64,000 bases of DNA from Hydractinia symbiolongicarpus (lineage: Eukaryota > Cnidaria > Hydrozoa > Anthoathecata > Hydractiniidae), in NCBI RefSeq assembly GCF_029227915.1, contig NC_079882.1, forward strand, positions 24,929,001 to 24,993,000. The letters are read 5' to 3'. Below, in pieces: positions 11,107 through 23,190 of the stretch. The notes beneath the pieces were generated by a model. That model made no database searches. It was not told where the DNA came from and saw nothing but the letters and a program-made list of their open reading frames with translations. The first letter of the stretch is position 1; each line of letters starts with the position of its first letter. A program made the position numbers and the translations under genes.

Positions 11107-14100
11107 ATGGAGCATAATTGGAAACACAGGAAACCACCTGATACTGCTGTGGAAAGTCAGCTGATGCTATGTATTATGCCACAACCGTGTATTTTTGGAG
11201 ATTCATGTTTACATGCTCATTCTGAGAGTGAGTTAGCTGAATGGAAAACAAGGTATGTCTTTATAATAAATTAATGCCAACTACCAAGAATGTTTTTTTA
11301 TTCTAGCCACATAAAAAACTATTTTTTGACTTCTGTGTAGATTAAACATGGAGACAAAATCTGAACCATATAGTGAAGACAGTGGGCCTTCTTTAGAAAA
11401 TCTCAGGTTGGATATTGTAAAAAGACTGGATGCAACCGATGAAAATTATAGTAGGAACAGTGTGGTAATTTTTTTGTTTATATTTACCAAACAAATTTTT
11501 TAATAGGGTTAGGAAAGCAAATTATATAAATTTAATACTGTATTAAAATTATTGACCAACCATTTTCCTCAAAAAATTATTTTTAATATTCTTTTCACAG
11601 GAAAAAATATATTTAAAATTATTGTATTAAAGGGATTCTTCCATGCAAAAACAAAGAAATGTGAATGAGTTCATATTATAAATCGATGAAAGAAAAATTT
11701 CTGTATAGATATTTGAAAATAAAAATATTATAATTATACCCAAGAGTGTGCTTCAACAATTGCCATTACAGCTTTTAAATTCGCGAGCAAATGAGATATA
11801 TGTCTGTGATGTAACGACCTGAAGCCAAGACCAGACGTACTCACTTGGGGTGAAAAGCTATTTTAAAAAGAACTAGTCTTTATTATCTAAAAAAACATGA
11901 ACTCATAAACATTTAACTCAATTTTCTTCAGTGTTTTAAATTAAATAATGAAATAAAAGAAAAGCTTCATTATCAATTAAATCAGACTCAATGTAATGTA
12001 TATATATAATGATGTTATAGTTTGATAAATACACAAAAAAGCATAAAGTGAGTAAATCCCATTACAAGGGTAGTTGCATTTTTGATAAATTAAAAATGAT
12101 TCAGGGGCCACAATACCCTGTGGACAGGGTTGAATAGGTCGGAAATGAAAAAATAACCCCAGAAATTATTGCAAAGTATGATACTCAGAACTTGTGAAAG
12201 TTAATTTCCACAACAGACTTAGAACTTGAGTTATTAATATTATTTATATATATTCAACCTTGTTCTAAGACTTTTTTGTGTTCTTCTAGATGTCAGAGGG
12301 CTAGAAATGTGCTGTGAAAACAAGATTTAGGTTTTGTTAACTCAAAGTTATTTAATTTATGTGATAGCTTAGGTATAATCTTTTATGCAGGCCTCTAGAA
12401 AGATGGCACTGAGGCGTTCAGAGCCTTTTAAGATAAAACTTCTCAAAGAGCTCTAACAACGAGAATGTTTTCCGTTCAAATTAATTCAGTTAAATCAGGT
12501 AGCAAAAGTCTAGTTTGATTTAACAAAGCACAAAAAACAGAATATTTGCGCTGATATTCTAACTTTTTATAGATTGAGACCATTCAGATGTCTTCTTTGC
12601 TGGGTCTATAAAATTTATTCCTTGCTCGAATTGAGAATGTAGCACTTTTTAAATATTTTAAGAAAAATCTTTATAGATTCTCTTAAAATAACTTTATATA
12701 TATTCACCTAAGAATTATTTATGCTCATGTTTATAATTTATTTAACAAGAGTATAATACTCAGATTTGGTCTGTAAATAATTCTGGTATTGACGCATACA
12801 GCAAGTGCCATTATAATTTTTCTGGTTGATGAGGAGACCTGGAAGAGACAAAGAAACTGTAAGTTTAAAAGTATATTTCCAAATACTTTATTCCATTGCA
12901 AATTTGGAACAAATTGTTATTATTTTGTTATATAGAAAGGTAGTTGGTGTTGTTGTACAAAGTAATAATTTTGCATGGAAAGATCTCTTTAAAGTTATCA
13001 GTCTATTTTCCTCAAAAAATGAACTTTTATATATTTTTTCCTAAAATTGATTTTTTTTTAGTTAGCTGAGCTTATTGGGGGATATTCCATTTTGTGCAAT
13101 GAAAACATGTTTATTATGCATGTTGATAAAGATAAAGAATTGAACTGGGTGTTCACCATCACATGTCATCGGGTTAGTAGTAAATTAAGAGATAATGAAA
13201 CTGATTTTAATAGCACAAACTACACATACCTATAACTTATTTCATAGGATAATCAAGAAAAAAGATTGGAAAGAATATATTTTTTAAATGATTATCCAGA
13301 GTTCGCCATGGAATATGTATTTTTCACACAAAAAGACTTTATTAAACTCCCTACAGGCTGCAAAGTATGGAAAAATAAAAACAGAAATTTCAGGTCAATT
13401 AAAATCCTCCTGAAGTTTTGCGCTAAAAGATATGGCAACTACTGGCAAGAAGTTATATTTGATTTTGGTGGCTATCCGAAAGTTACCCGAAAACTTGGTG
13501 TTCAAGTTGCTACAGAAGAAAGTCTGCAGCAGGTAAGTTGATATTAACTCAATTTTTTTTTACACAACAGAATATGTCTGTTTAAATGGCTGTAAATTTG
13601 CTTAAGTTGATTCTAGGGTCTGTTTCAAAATTGAATTCAAATTTTAAAAAGTGGTTAATTATTAACAATAGCAGTAGAGAAGTTCAAACCTGTTTGAAGA
13701 TAAAGTGGAATCAATGTAATTTGCAGAACTACAAATAATTTGTAACAGAAAAAATATGTACAGCTAGAAAGCGTCTTCCCTTGAATGATCCGAAATTTAC
13801 CCAGATTTGGCGGTTAAGTATATTTTTTATACAATAAAGCCATGATGCAAATAAAACTTTTTTTATTTATAGACAATGAAATATAATCCTTCAAAGCATG
13901 AGAACAATGAGCTTTCATGGTTGGAAAAACACAAAGTAATTTGTTTTGATGGATCAGTAAGCCCAGGTACAATAGTTTTTTTACACTAAAAACAAATTAT
14001 TACTATATTGTAATGTTATGTTTCTGAGACTCCTTGTTACATTTTTAGGATTAAACAACGTAAATTATCCACTTCCACACAATATTGAAAATCTCGTTGT

Positions 14101-17100
14101 TTTCGATGCTTTCAAACATCTGGATGCTCAACTTACCAAACAAAATTACCGCATGAGGTTACATACATTACTTTACATTGAAGAGTACGAACGTAGAGCA
14201 AACTTACAAAGGTGAGACAAAGATACAATCTTGGATAAAATTGTTGAGACAATAATTTTACATACAGAGAACCAGATAGCATATCAAGCCCTCAATGTTG
14301 ATGATTCCAAAAGATGTTTTCACTATTTTTAACGTTGAAACAGGGGGAAGGAAATAAAGTTGAAAGCCTCAGAAGACAAATGTATTAACTTCATATACAG
14401 AGAGATACTTGTTCTTTATAAACATCCCTCAATAGAGCTACATCTTTATATGCAGGCAAAAACAAACAGAAAATATCCACAGGCTTTGCCTGTCCTCTTT
14501 ATACCGCATTACATATGTCTCGCTACTTGCGTTACCATTTTGTGTGACAGACAGAAAAGCCTGACAATTTCAACATTTTGCTTTGTAAATAATACATTTT
14601 TTAATAAATAATTTTATGTTCTTAAATCAATAATATACCTTTCGCAAATACAGCAAACAAATAACCTACTACAACAGTTTTTTTCTTAATTGTACAAATT
14701 GGCCTCTGCTGGAAAAAAAGAAGTCAACGGTTAAGAAGGTTTTGACTGCAACAAAAATGCTACCAACAGTATTTTAAATTACTATACTTGTAATTCAGGG
14801 AAGGTGTATTAAAAAAATAACAAAAACAATTTCACAATGAATAGCTGTCTAGAATCTTTGTATTGGTGGAAAAAAAGTTAGTCTGTCCAAACACAGTTTT
14901 GAATACGTTTCAAGTGTTTAACTTGAAAGCCGACAAGGTTATTTCATTATTGTAAGGAACTCTCTGTGCTCAATCCGCCACTGTTAGGCATAAGACTAAG
15001 TACAATTTTGACTATAAATGAAGTGCATGGAGAGATAAAGTAAAACTTGGGTTTAAAACTGATGCTTATGACAAAGCAAAGTGTTTCTTTTTTCTTACAT
15101 GAGTACAGAAGTTAAGATTCTTGGATTTATTTTCTTTCTTTAGAAGTTGTAAATGCTTTCATGCCTTTAAATGTTTTTCTTTTCAGAATAACTTTCCATT
15201 TGGAAGATTTAGCTGTTTGTATTAAAACTCCCAAATCAAAAGACACAGATTCTTGGATTGCTGAAATAATTTTCGATGAGCATGTCTTGGAAGATCTGGT
15301 AAGACTGGTTGGAAAAACAGGTAAAGCCTTGGTACGGTTGAACTGTTTTGAAAAAGATGGAAGAGTGGACAATGATATAATTGTTTATGAAGTAATTATA
15401 AAGAATATTTTAAACAGCCAGTTAGTACTGGAATTAAATAAGGAACTGTTGACGCTTGTTCACGAATCTGTTATACCTGTGGATGTTGACATCTGCTTTT
15501 GTCTTGTTGACACGTTTCAGACTTTGCATTACACTATAGATCAGGTCGATGTTGATCTGTTATTTCCCATTGTTGCACCATCTATAAACCTTCCATCATC
15601 CGCGGAATCCACCACTGATACTTTGTTAAGTAAAGGACAATGCAGAGCTGTAAACATATGTCTTGATCCAAATCAAAACGCGCCAGTTTTAATCTTAGGG
15701 CCTTTTGGCGCAGGTAAAACGAGAACATTAGCTAATGTTGTTGAGAGATTGATTAAAGATAAAGCAACTGAAAATCGAGTATTAATTTGCACACGTTCGA
15801 ACAGTGCTGCTGATCATTATATCGAAGAGTATTTCCACCCCTTTCAGTCATTACGTCAAAATGTAAATGACATTGATCCTCGTTTAATACCACTACGTGT
15901 TAATTGGGAATATCGGTATATTGAAGCAGTATCCGACACAGTTTTAGCTTATTGTTCTCAAGATAAATCGACTGGTTTGTTCTGTATGCCCAGTAAAGAA
16001 GATTTGGATAAGCACGCTATTGTTATATCAACCCTGTTTACTTCATACATGTTGTCTGAAATGGAACTCCCGAAAGGATATTTCACTCACATTATTATTG
16101 ATGAAGCCGCACAAGCTATGGAAGTAGAGGCTATCATTCCATTCTTGTTGGCGACGAAAACTACAAAAATTGTGCTTGCAGGTGATCATATGCAGGTGCG
16201 TTTCTTTCATTTTAAAACCTGGTTTGAGATCAATTTTATCAGTGGCAATACCTTTTTATTCCTTCTTATACTAATACAGCAATCACAAAAATTAAGTGGT
16301 AGCTATTGTCTGGGTTGAAACAGTTTTTAATAGTTTTTAATAAATCAAGTATTTATCCAACATAACGAGCATTGTTTTCACCATGTGGCAAATTCTCTAC
16401 ACTCTTTTTGTACACGACCCAGGGCATTCGCTTTCTCAATCTTGTCATTGTTATTTTTGTTCTTGTTTACCCTCGTTCTTATGAAATTGTCCTAATGAAA
16501 CAAAAGTACTGAAATTTACCTGATTTTAATAAATATATATGTTCTTATAAGTTCTGTTTTGTTAAAATCATACAACTCGTGTTATTATGTGTCTTTCTAA
16601 TGCATAATTTCCCCTTGATTTAAATCCTAAAGCGTATTTTGTTAGTTCTTCCAATGATGGCGGATTTTCAAATAGGGCGTTTATTTAAACACCAGGCGCT
16701 TAATAGATCATTTAATAAAATCTAAAAATAATTATCTTAATTCGCAAATTAGAACCTTTATCTATAGCTGAATTCATGATAAACCTTTTTTGGTCAATAT
16801 GCGGAAAAAACCTCTTTTTTTGTTTCTTTTTTGTTTCTATTTACTGTACATATAAACACACCTTTAAAAAAATTAGTTTTTGCCTATCTATTTCTACAGA
16901 TGAGTGAGGCGTTGTCATCCATAGTTGCCAAAGATCTCGGCCTTGGAACGTCTTTGTTAGAACGATTGTTCCAGCGGTACCCTTTTGATGCTGAATGCAA
17001 ATTAAAGTTGTTGGAGAACTTTCGCTCTTATAAAGAAATTGTTGAACTAGCTTCACATATGTTTTATGAAGATTCTTTAGTGAGTAATAAGATCAAAGCA

Positions 17101-20100
17101 GGTATGTAACATTGTCCTGTTTTTTTGCGTTCGTTCGTTCGTTTGTTTCGTTCGTTCGTTCGTTCGTTCGTTCGTTCGTTCGTTCGTTCGTTCGTTCGTT
17201 CGTTCGTTCGTTCGTTCGTTCGTTCGTTCGTTCGTTCGTTCGTTCGTTCGTTCGTTCGTTCGTTCGTTCGTTCGTTCGTTCGTTCGTTCGTTCGTTCGTT
17301 TTTTGTTCGCTTGCTTTCGCATGCCTAACTTTATTCTCTTTGTGTAATTATTTTTATTTTTTTATTTTGCCAGATCATAATAAATTTCCCGTGGAATTTC
17401 ATGGAGTGAAAGGAGTTGAAACTTTATCAAAAGAAAACCCATCTTACGAGAATGTAGCTGAAGCAACTGAAATATTACTTCTTATTCGTAATATCGTCAA
17501 AGTTTGGTCGGACAAAGATGTTCAGTTTAACTTGTCTTCAATATGCGTCGTCTCTTTTTATCCAGGACAGGTGAGCTTTTGATATTTTGATGCGTACAGC
17601 AATAAAGCAGGGAGTTTTCTCAGTTTGAGTGAGTGAAATGGAATGATTAATATTGACCTCTTATGCGCCCTTTTTGTGCAAAATTACCATTTTTTTGATT
17701 ATATGAAAACTAAATTTTCAAATATTAAGTTCGTAGCTGAACGCTCCATTATTTTTATTCGTAGGTTCGTCGTGTTCGCAAAACACTTCGTCGAAACAAA
17801 ATGGCGCATGTTCGTGTGGAGAGCGTAAATAATATTCAAGGTTAGTCTTACAGACGAAAAGGCTTTTGTTCATCCGCTTTTTCGACTTGCGGTAATACTT
17901 TTTTAATAGTGGTAGTTATACGGACTTTCGATTTGAGGAAACGGGTTCTCAAACTGAAACGGGTCATTAAAATTGAATCACGACAGTTTCACCAGGTATT
18001 GCAAAATGTTGCTTGTAAAATAGATGGACAGCTTTTAAGTAAATTAATTCTTCTTTTTAGGGCTCGAATTTGACGTACTGATTATATCGACTGTGCGTAC
18101 ACACTGCGAGGCTACCATTTTTGATGATAGCATGATGAAGGACATGGGATTTTTAAGCAATCCAAAGTTGCTAAACACAGCTATTACTCGCGCACGATTC
18201 CAGGTCATTATGGTTGGTGATCCAATTGCTTTATGTATGTTTGGCCAATGCGTGCCATGCTGGAAAACTATTCTTCGAGTTTGCAACGAGAATTTAACAT
18301 TTACGTATGCCGATACTTACGAAGAGTTTCTAGTAAGTTTAAAGAAGTTGACGGCTGAGAACGTTGAGGGAAGTGTTGTTAGTGAATCATATGATTTTGA
18401 TGAAACCACAGAAAAAGTTTTGAATGATACTGATAAGATAGATCCATCGAATGAGCAGCATGGCTCTGCATCACAGATTTCTCAAGATTTGAAAAGTGAG
18501 CAATCCCACCCTCCGTTGCTGTCGTCTCCTTTCCTTGATGATAACACTTCTCCGTTGATGCAGACAGCCTACGAACCACCATTATTTTATGATAATCAAT
18601 TCGGATATTCTGGTGATCCGAACACACATGTCCCACCTATCCGTTTTATACCCCCAAGATCTTTTATTCATGCCAGGCATCAGCTGATTAATAGACCCTT
18701 CTATCACGGACATTTTCATGCATTTAACCCTAGACTTCACTACCCCCATGCACCGTTCGCTGTTTACCGTGGCATGTTTGGCCCAGCTGGGCACCAACAG
18801 CATCGCATGAATTATTGTCAAAATCGATTTGAAAACCGTTTTCAATTTTTTTATGGCAACACGATTTCTCCTTTCACTCATCTCAATCGTTTTTTACCGC
18901 GTGCGACTAACATTGTAAACCTGCAACAAAAGATTCATTTTATTGAAGAATACTGTACGTATCTCTTGAACAGTTTTGGTGCTAGCTTAGAAGTCAAAAA
19001 TCACCTAAGAAATCGAATCAAAAATGTCACCACGGAAGCGCAAATTTTATCAGATTATCAGGACACGTCGGATCCAACATATCTTCACATGGCTTTTAGC
19101 CAAATTGAATCACAAATTGAAAACATCTACTTGTTTAGAGAGAATGAATATATAGAGTACATCAAGGCTACGGGCAATATTGATTTATTAAAAACACGAG
19201 AGCTTAAAAAAGAGTACGATGTTTTAAAAACACGTTTTTCCGACGTAGAAGTTTTTCTTGTACATGAGTATTATAGAAAGGATGCCTTATCCAAGTGCAA
19301 AGAAACCAAAGAGTTGGGAGATGCACTCGCTTCGTTCTCTTACCTCATCCAACTCGTCGGGAATGAATTCGAAGTCAGCTTTCGTTTAATGAATACAAAC
19401 TCAACAGAAGTGTTGCTTCCTCGAAAATTAGAATTTATCAAGCAGCAGCTATATGTTTTAGAAGCTAACCGGGATCAACTGGAAGAAAGAATAAACGTTC
19501 AAAGAGTAGAGGTCACAGAAAAAGATGTTTGTGTTCAAACTTCACAATACCACCAACAAGTAGATCCTGTTTCAAAGAATTTAGCAGTGGGAAACGAAGT
19601 TATCGTGTTGCCGAAGTTATTCGGTGAACATTTAACGGACTGCGATATTGGTGCGTTAGAAAATAAACTGGCAGCGATTACAGTGGAGGATCAAGATCCA
19701 GATTTAGTAGAATGGTTTAAAGGACGTCGAAATGATCCATGTGTTAAAGAGTATGTTACCACCCATGCAAGACAACAAGCAGAAAGGGTACCTTCTCCAA
19801 GTCCGTCGGATAATACAACTGAGAAAAATTCACCTAGACGATGTAGACGGCGAATGCGCAGAAGAAAAAGGTGTGTCGGTGAACGTGAAAAATGCTTTTC
19901 GCACCCGCGAGAAAACAATGGCGAATCTGATTATATGATGGTACCGCCGTATTCGCCTTACATAGACGACAATGTGCTGAGTCAGCGTAATCATATTTTT
20001 AAGGGTAAGATCGAGTATAGACAAACAGACAACTATAGGACTATTCATGGCTCTGTTTACATCGAGAATGGTGTGCAGGTTCATATCAACGGTTTAAGAC

Positions 20101-20399
20101 GTAACAATCGCGCATTGTCTGGAGATACTGTACTTGTAAGCTGCAAAATTGTGAAGAACGTGTTTGATGTTCCGGGCGAGGTTGTGAAAGTAATAAAACG
20201 AAAAAGTTTAGATTACAATTGTAAACGAGTAAATACTGATTTAGTTCAACCTGTTGGTGTTTTCGGACCAGCTATTTTGATAGTACGAGGTGTTGGCTCT
20301 GAAAAGAGAATTTTAGTTGAAGATCACGTATACGGAGTAAAAATCATCGACTGGCCGGAAAAGATGATGTTTCCGCTAGGAGAAATTGTAAGAATTTGA
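11107..20399 (+). CDS. HELZ/HELZ2-like SF1 RNA helicase with CCCH finger and Dis3-like cold-shock tail
   Basis: Exons: 11107-11252, 11341-11464, 13062-13172, 13248-13532, 13873-13966, 14049-14211, 15187-16195, 16900-17101, 17374-17570, 17765-17840, 18061-20399; phases close to 1581 codons plus stop. An in-frame TGA two codons before the ATG supports the start. Near the N-terminus is a C-x5-C-x5-C-x3-H finger (CIMPQPCIFGDSCLHAH). The UPF1-family core shows Walker A GPFGAGKT (479-486), DEAAQ (613-617), AGDHMQ (about 639-644), NNIQGLEFDVLIIS (about 800-812) and NTAITRARF (841-849). Then come a Pro/His/aromatic-rich stretch, a basic patch (RRCRRRMRRRKR) and a Dis3/RNB-type cold-shock segment (NNRALSGDTVLVSC). 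The family acts in cytoplasmic mRNA decay or translation control (HELZ) or transcription/interferon responses with RNase activity (HELZ2). Oddity: it stops before the RNB nuclease domain. Confidence 0.88.
17129..17300. repeat. (GTTC)n microsatellite inside a helicase intron
   Basis: About 43 nearly perfect copies of the tetranucleotide GTTC/TTCG lie in the 272-bp intron between exons 16900-17101 and 17374-17570. Only about 27 bases separate the splice donor from the array. It reads open in several frames on both strands (FVRS or NERT repeats), which is an artefact of the 12-base period. Confidence 0.97.
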
Positions 20400-20478
20400 T
20401 ATATTTCCCAACAACAATTTTTTATTTACGCACCTTTTATGCAGCCTCGTTTCAATGAGTTCAGTCTTATTTACTGCA

Positions 20479-20488
20479 AATAAATAAA
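20479..20488 (+). terminator. Polyadenylation signals of the helicase gene
   Basis: Two overlapping AATAAA hexamers lie 80-90 bases after the TGA at 20397-20399. They support a real 3' end here rather than continuation into further exons. Confidence 0.6.
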
Positions 20489-21272
20489 AATATCATATTC
20501 ATTTTGAAATCCGTAAAAAATATTGAAATTTCACCCAAGAGAGACCCACTAAATAGCGCGGTCAGAATACCTAGCGTGCTTTTTTATTGGTAACTTCTTG
20601 TTCTTTGATCACGTGATAATTGTAGGGTAATCCTTTATCCTTTAATTGTTTGAGCGCGGATGGTCTCTCCTACCCAACAAACATGATAAATTTACTATTT
20701 AAGAGGGTAAGATGTGGCCACGTTAATTAGCTGGGCTAATAACAGACTTGAATAATCCCCAAAACAGTTTATAGCTTTTTACTTTTTAAACATGAATTTT
20801 TAGAGATTTTAAAAATATTTAAAAAAAAATTGATTCTAAATGTAAATAGAAATGATGATGTAAAATAATTTTTTAACTTGATGTTTTCCCTGTGTTTTGT
20901 TGTATTCCCTGATTTATAAGAAACTATTGAAAAGCCCCGGTACGATGTTTCTTAATTTTTTTTTGTTTTTAATACCAAACGTTTTCTATTGGTTTCTCTT
21001 TTCTTAAGACTATGGTGGAACATTGTATTTTTTCTTTAAGGTAACCATTTTCGCGCAGTGCAAAATTCGCGCGAAGTCGATTTCGCGCAGCCACGCTTTG
21101 CGACAATTTTAAACCAGACAAATATCAGCACTAAGCAAGATAGAGAAAATTATTTTACAGTATTGAAAAAAAAAGGTATTTGGAAAAAAGGGGAAATTAG
21201 AATAGAAAAAAGTAAAAACAAACAAACAGAAATAAAGATAAAAAAATAAAAAATAAAATTATAAAAAGATTG
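20489..21272. other. Intergenic, no gene seen
   Basis: AT-rich sequence with no credible exon. Around 21045-21100 is a stretch with TTCGCGC motifs (TTTTCGCGCAGTGCAAAATT and similar). Related TTCGCGAA-type sequence appears near 45150-45300 and 49130-49200, so it may be a dispersed repeat. Confidence 0.4.
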
Positions 21273-22563
21273 TTAAGGCCAATATACACAGAAGAATATT
21301 CACTTTTTAAATATTCTTTTAATATTCTTCTAATATTTTTTTGGTAAATACACGTAAAAATATCAAAATAATATTGTAACACCTGCCTACTAATTTCATA
21401 TTCTTTCGTTATTTCTCAAACATATACACGGAAGATTGTTACAGTCAGAGTGCAACTATGGATAACTTCGAGGAAGAAGCTGCTCTTCGCATTACTATCA
21501 TTGCTACTTGAAATAGCGTTATTAAAAATTTGTTAAAGAAAAAAGGCCTCGTTAAAAGCGCACAGTTTATGGTAAAAAATGGTTTTCGACGTTATTCAAG
21601 AATGCATTCAGCACTTTTAGTACTTGCTTTTGCAACCTTGAATCCATGTTCCTCATTGTTCCATTATAGGAATGCGTGTTGTTGGCAACCTCGAGCCCAG
21701 GGCTGTATAGCTCCTGGAGGACCGTGGGAACGAGGTTACATCGTGGGTTTGAAGGGGGGTAAAATGCTATGCTATAACTCTATTATGCTATAAGTAACAG
21801 ACATTTTCACCCTCTTCTAGAAACTTGAAGAAAAATTATTAATCTATCTAGCTATTAATCTTCATTTCTTGGCCACTGGCGAGTTGCATGAAAGCCTAAT
21901 GTTTCAATTTGGGATCCATAAAACAACTATTTCGGAGTCCATACCTGTTGTTTGTGCAGAGATATAAAATAAGTTGAGAGAAATCTACTTAAAAGTTTAA
22001 AGTACCAGGGAAGAGTGGGAAGAGTAGTACGAACATGAAACAAGGCGACGCTGGCGGTTTCCAAATTGCTTTAGTGTAGCTGATAGTGTTGCTATTATTC
22101 ATCCAGCTGAAAGTGGATCAGATTTTTTTAACTATAAAAGGTTTTTTTTTTCTACAGTGTTATTGCCACTTGTAGATTATGAGTTTGGATTATCATTGCT
22201 CGTCATTTTTTTTTTAAAAAACGCTGTGTTTACTACGGCTTTACTCAACAATAAGTGAAGTTTCTTTCACAGCTTCTCATTTCATGTGGGTAAAAGCGCA
22301 GTTTCGAAAGAAAAAGAGTCAATGACGTCATTGTTCAATAGAAGTATGCTAATGCTGTACACAACTCATTGTTTGAATATTCTTTCTTCGCTGAATATGA
22401 TCAAACTGATTTGATTATAATCAGCTTGTTTTTAATTCGAAGAATAGCGAAAAAATATTCAATTTCTTTTTATTCTTCTACAAGATACACGGGGAAATAA
22501 TGGAAGAATATTAATATACTCAAGTTATTCTTCTAATTATTCTTCTGTGTATATCGGCCGTTA
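21273..22563 (+). mobile_element. Decayed PIF/Harbinger DNA transposon
   Basis: The ends carry inverted repeats: left GGCCAATATACACAGAAGAA (from 21277) and right, inverted, GGCCGATATACACAGAAGAA (from 22559). They are flanked by TTA at 21273-21275 and 22561-22563, the target duplication typical of PIF/Harbinger. Inside is a degraded DDE transposase, so ends and coding content agree. A foldback repeat with CAACCTCG/CGAGGTT ends sits within it at 21686-21737, a later nested insertion or capture. Confidence 0.8.
21866..22190 (+). pseudogene. Harbinger transposase remnant (DDE_Tnp_4 type)
   Basis: One reading frame gives FLATGELHESLMFQFGIHKT and TISESIPVVCAEI, then after an in-frame TAA LREIYLKV, EEWEE, RRRWRFPNCFSVADSVAI and SGSDFFNYKRF. 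The order FLATGE...ISE.I..VC...EEW...WRFPNC...D...SGS.F.NYK is that of Harbinger transposases. At least three in-frame stops (TAA, TAA, TAG) show it is dead. An upstream MDNFEEEAALRI stretch near 21458 may be a leftover of the element's other coding region. Confidence 0.8.
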
Positions 22564-22617
22564 GGCTTCCAAACTATATATTTTGAAATATATTTATTAA
22601 TTAACATCGCTAAGGCA

Positions 22618-22690
22618 GCCTTGTTAGCGCAGTAGGCAGCGCGTCAGTCTCATAATCTGAAGGTCGTGAGTTCGATCCTCACACAGGGCA
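22618..22690 (+). tRNA. tRNA-Met (CAT), elongator type
   Basis: A full cloverleaf of 73 nt: acceptor GCCTTGT pairs with ACAGGGC (one T-G wobble), D arm GCGC/GCGC, anticodon stem TCAGT/TCTGA with loop CTCATAA (anticodon CAT at 22651-22653), T arm GTGAG-TTCGATC-CTCAC, discriminator A. No intron and no encoded CCA. A T-run just downstream (from 22694) can serve as the Pol III terminator. It closely resembles metazoan elongator tRNA-Met. Confidence 0.95.
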
Positions 22691-22997
22691 AAGTTTTTCA
22701 TTTTATTTTTTATTTAAAACTTGTTTTTTTTTTTTGCGAAATAAACTTCTTTTGTGTGGCCTTCTTTATTTTATATTTACTATCTTCGCACTGACAATGC
22801 TTTATTCATAAGGATAGTTATATAGTTATTTAATGATTTTTCGCTCGAGACTAGCTAGCTATCTCGCTACAACGTAAAAGTACTACATGAAAAATGTGAT
22901 ATCTGTTTGTTTTTTAAATTTGTTTACCATATTTCACATCCCTGAAAATAATGGGTAAAAAAAAAGGGACGTACAAATTTAGAGATAAAGTAAAATT

Positions 22998-23079
22998 TGA
23001 TGGGGGCGGGATTCGAACCCGCGCCATCGAAATGACTGGTGCCTTAAACCAGCGCCTTAGACCGCTCGGCCACCCCACC
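22998..23079 (-). tRNA. tRNA-Leu (AAG)
   Basis: 82 nt on the minus strand: acceptor GGTGGGG pairs with CCCCATC (one wobble), the D arm contains TGGCCGAGCGGTCTAAGGC, anticodon stem CTGGT/ACCAG with loop TTAAGGC (anticodon AAG, plus-strand CTT at 23043-23045), a long variable arm typical of Leu, T arm GCGGG-TTCGAAT-CCCGC and discriminator A. It faces the tRNA-Met gene 307 bp away. Confidence 0.95.
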
Positions 23080-23190
23080 TGTTAAATTCCCATAACTAAT
23101 TGTGATTGTTTTTAACTTTAGTAGGCTTATAGTCAAAACTATTAAAAAAAAGTAAATTAAAAACATTATTTATGCTATTAAAAACTATAT

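Noticed and set aside
12785-12847. Possible extra helicase exon before a GTAAGT
   Set aside because: Its only open phase does not fit the flanking exons and would bring a stop at the next exon; the direct junction 11464-13062 is in phase.
17077-17322. Long open frames of FVRS or NERT repeats on both strands
   Set aside because: They are translations of the intronic TTCG microsatellite, whose 12-base period stays open in several frames.
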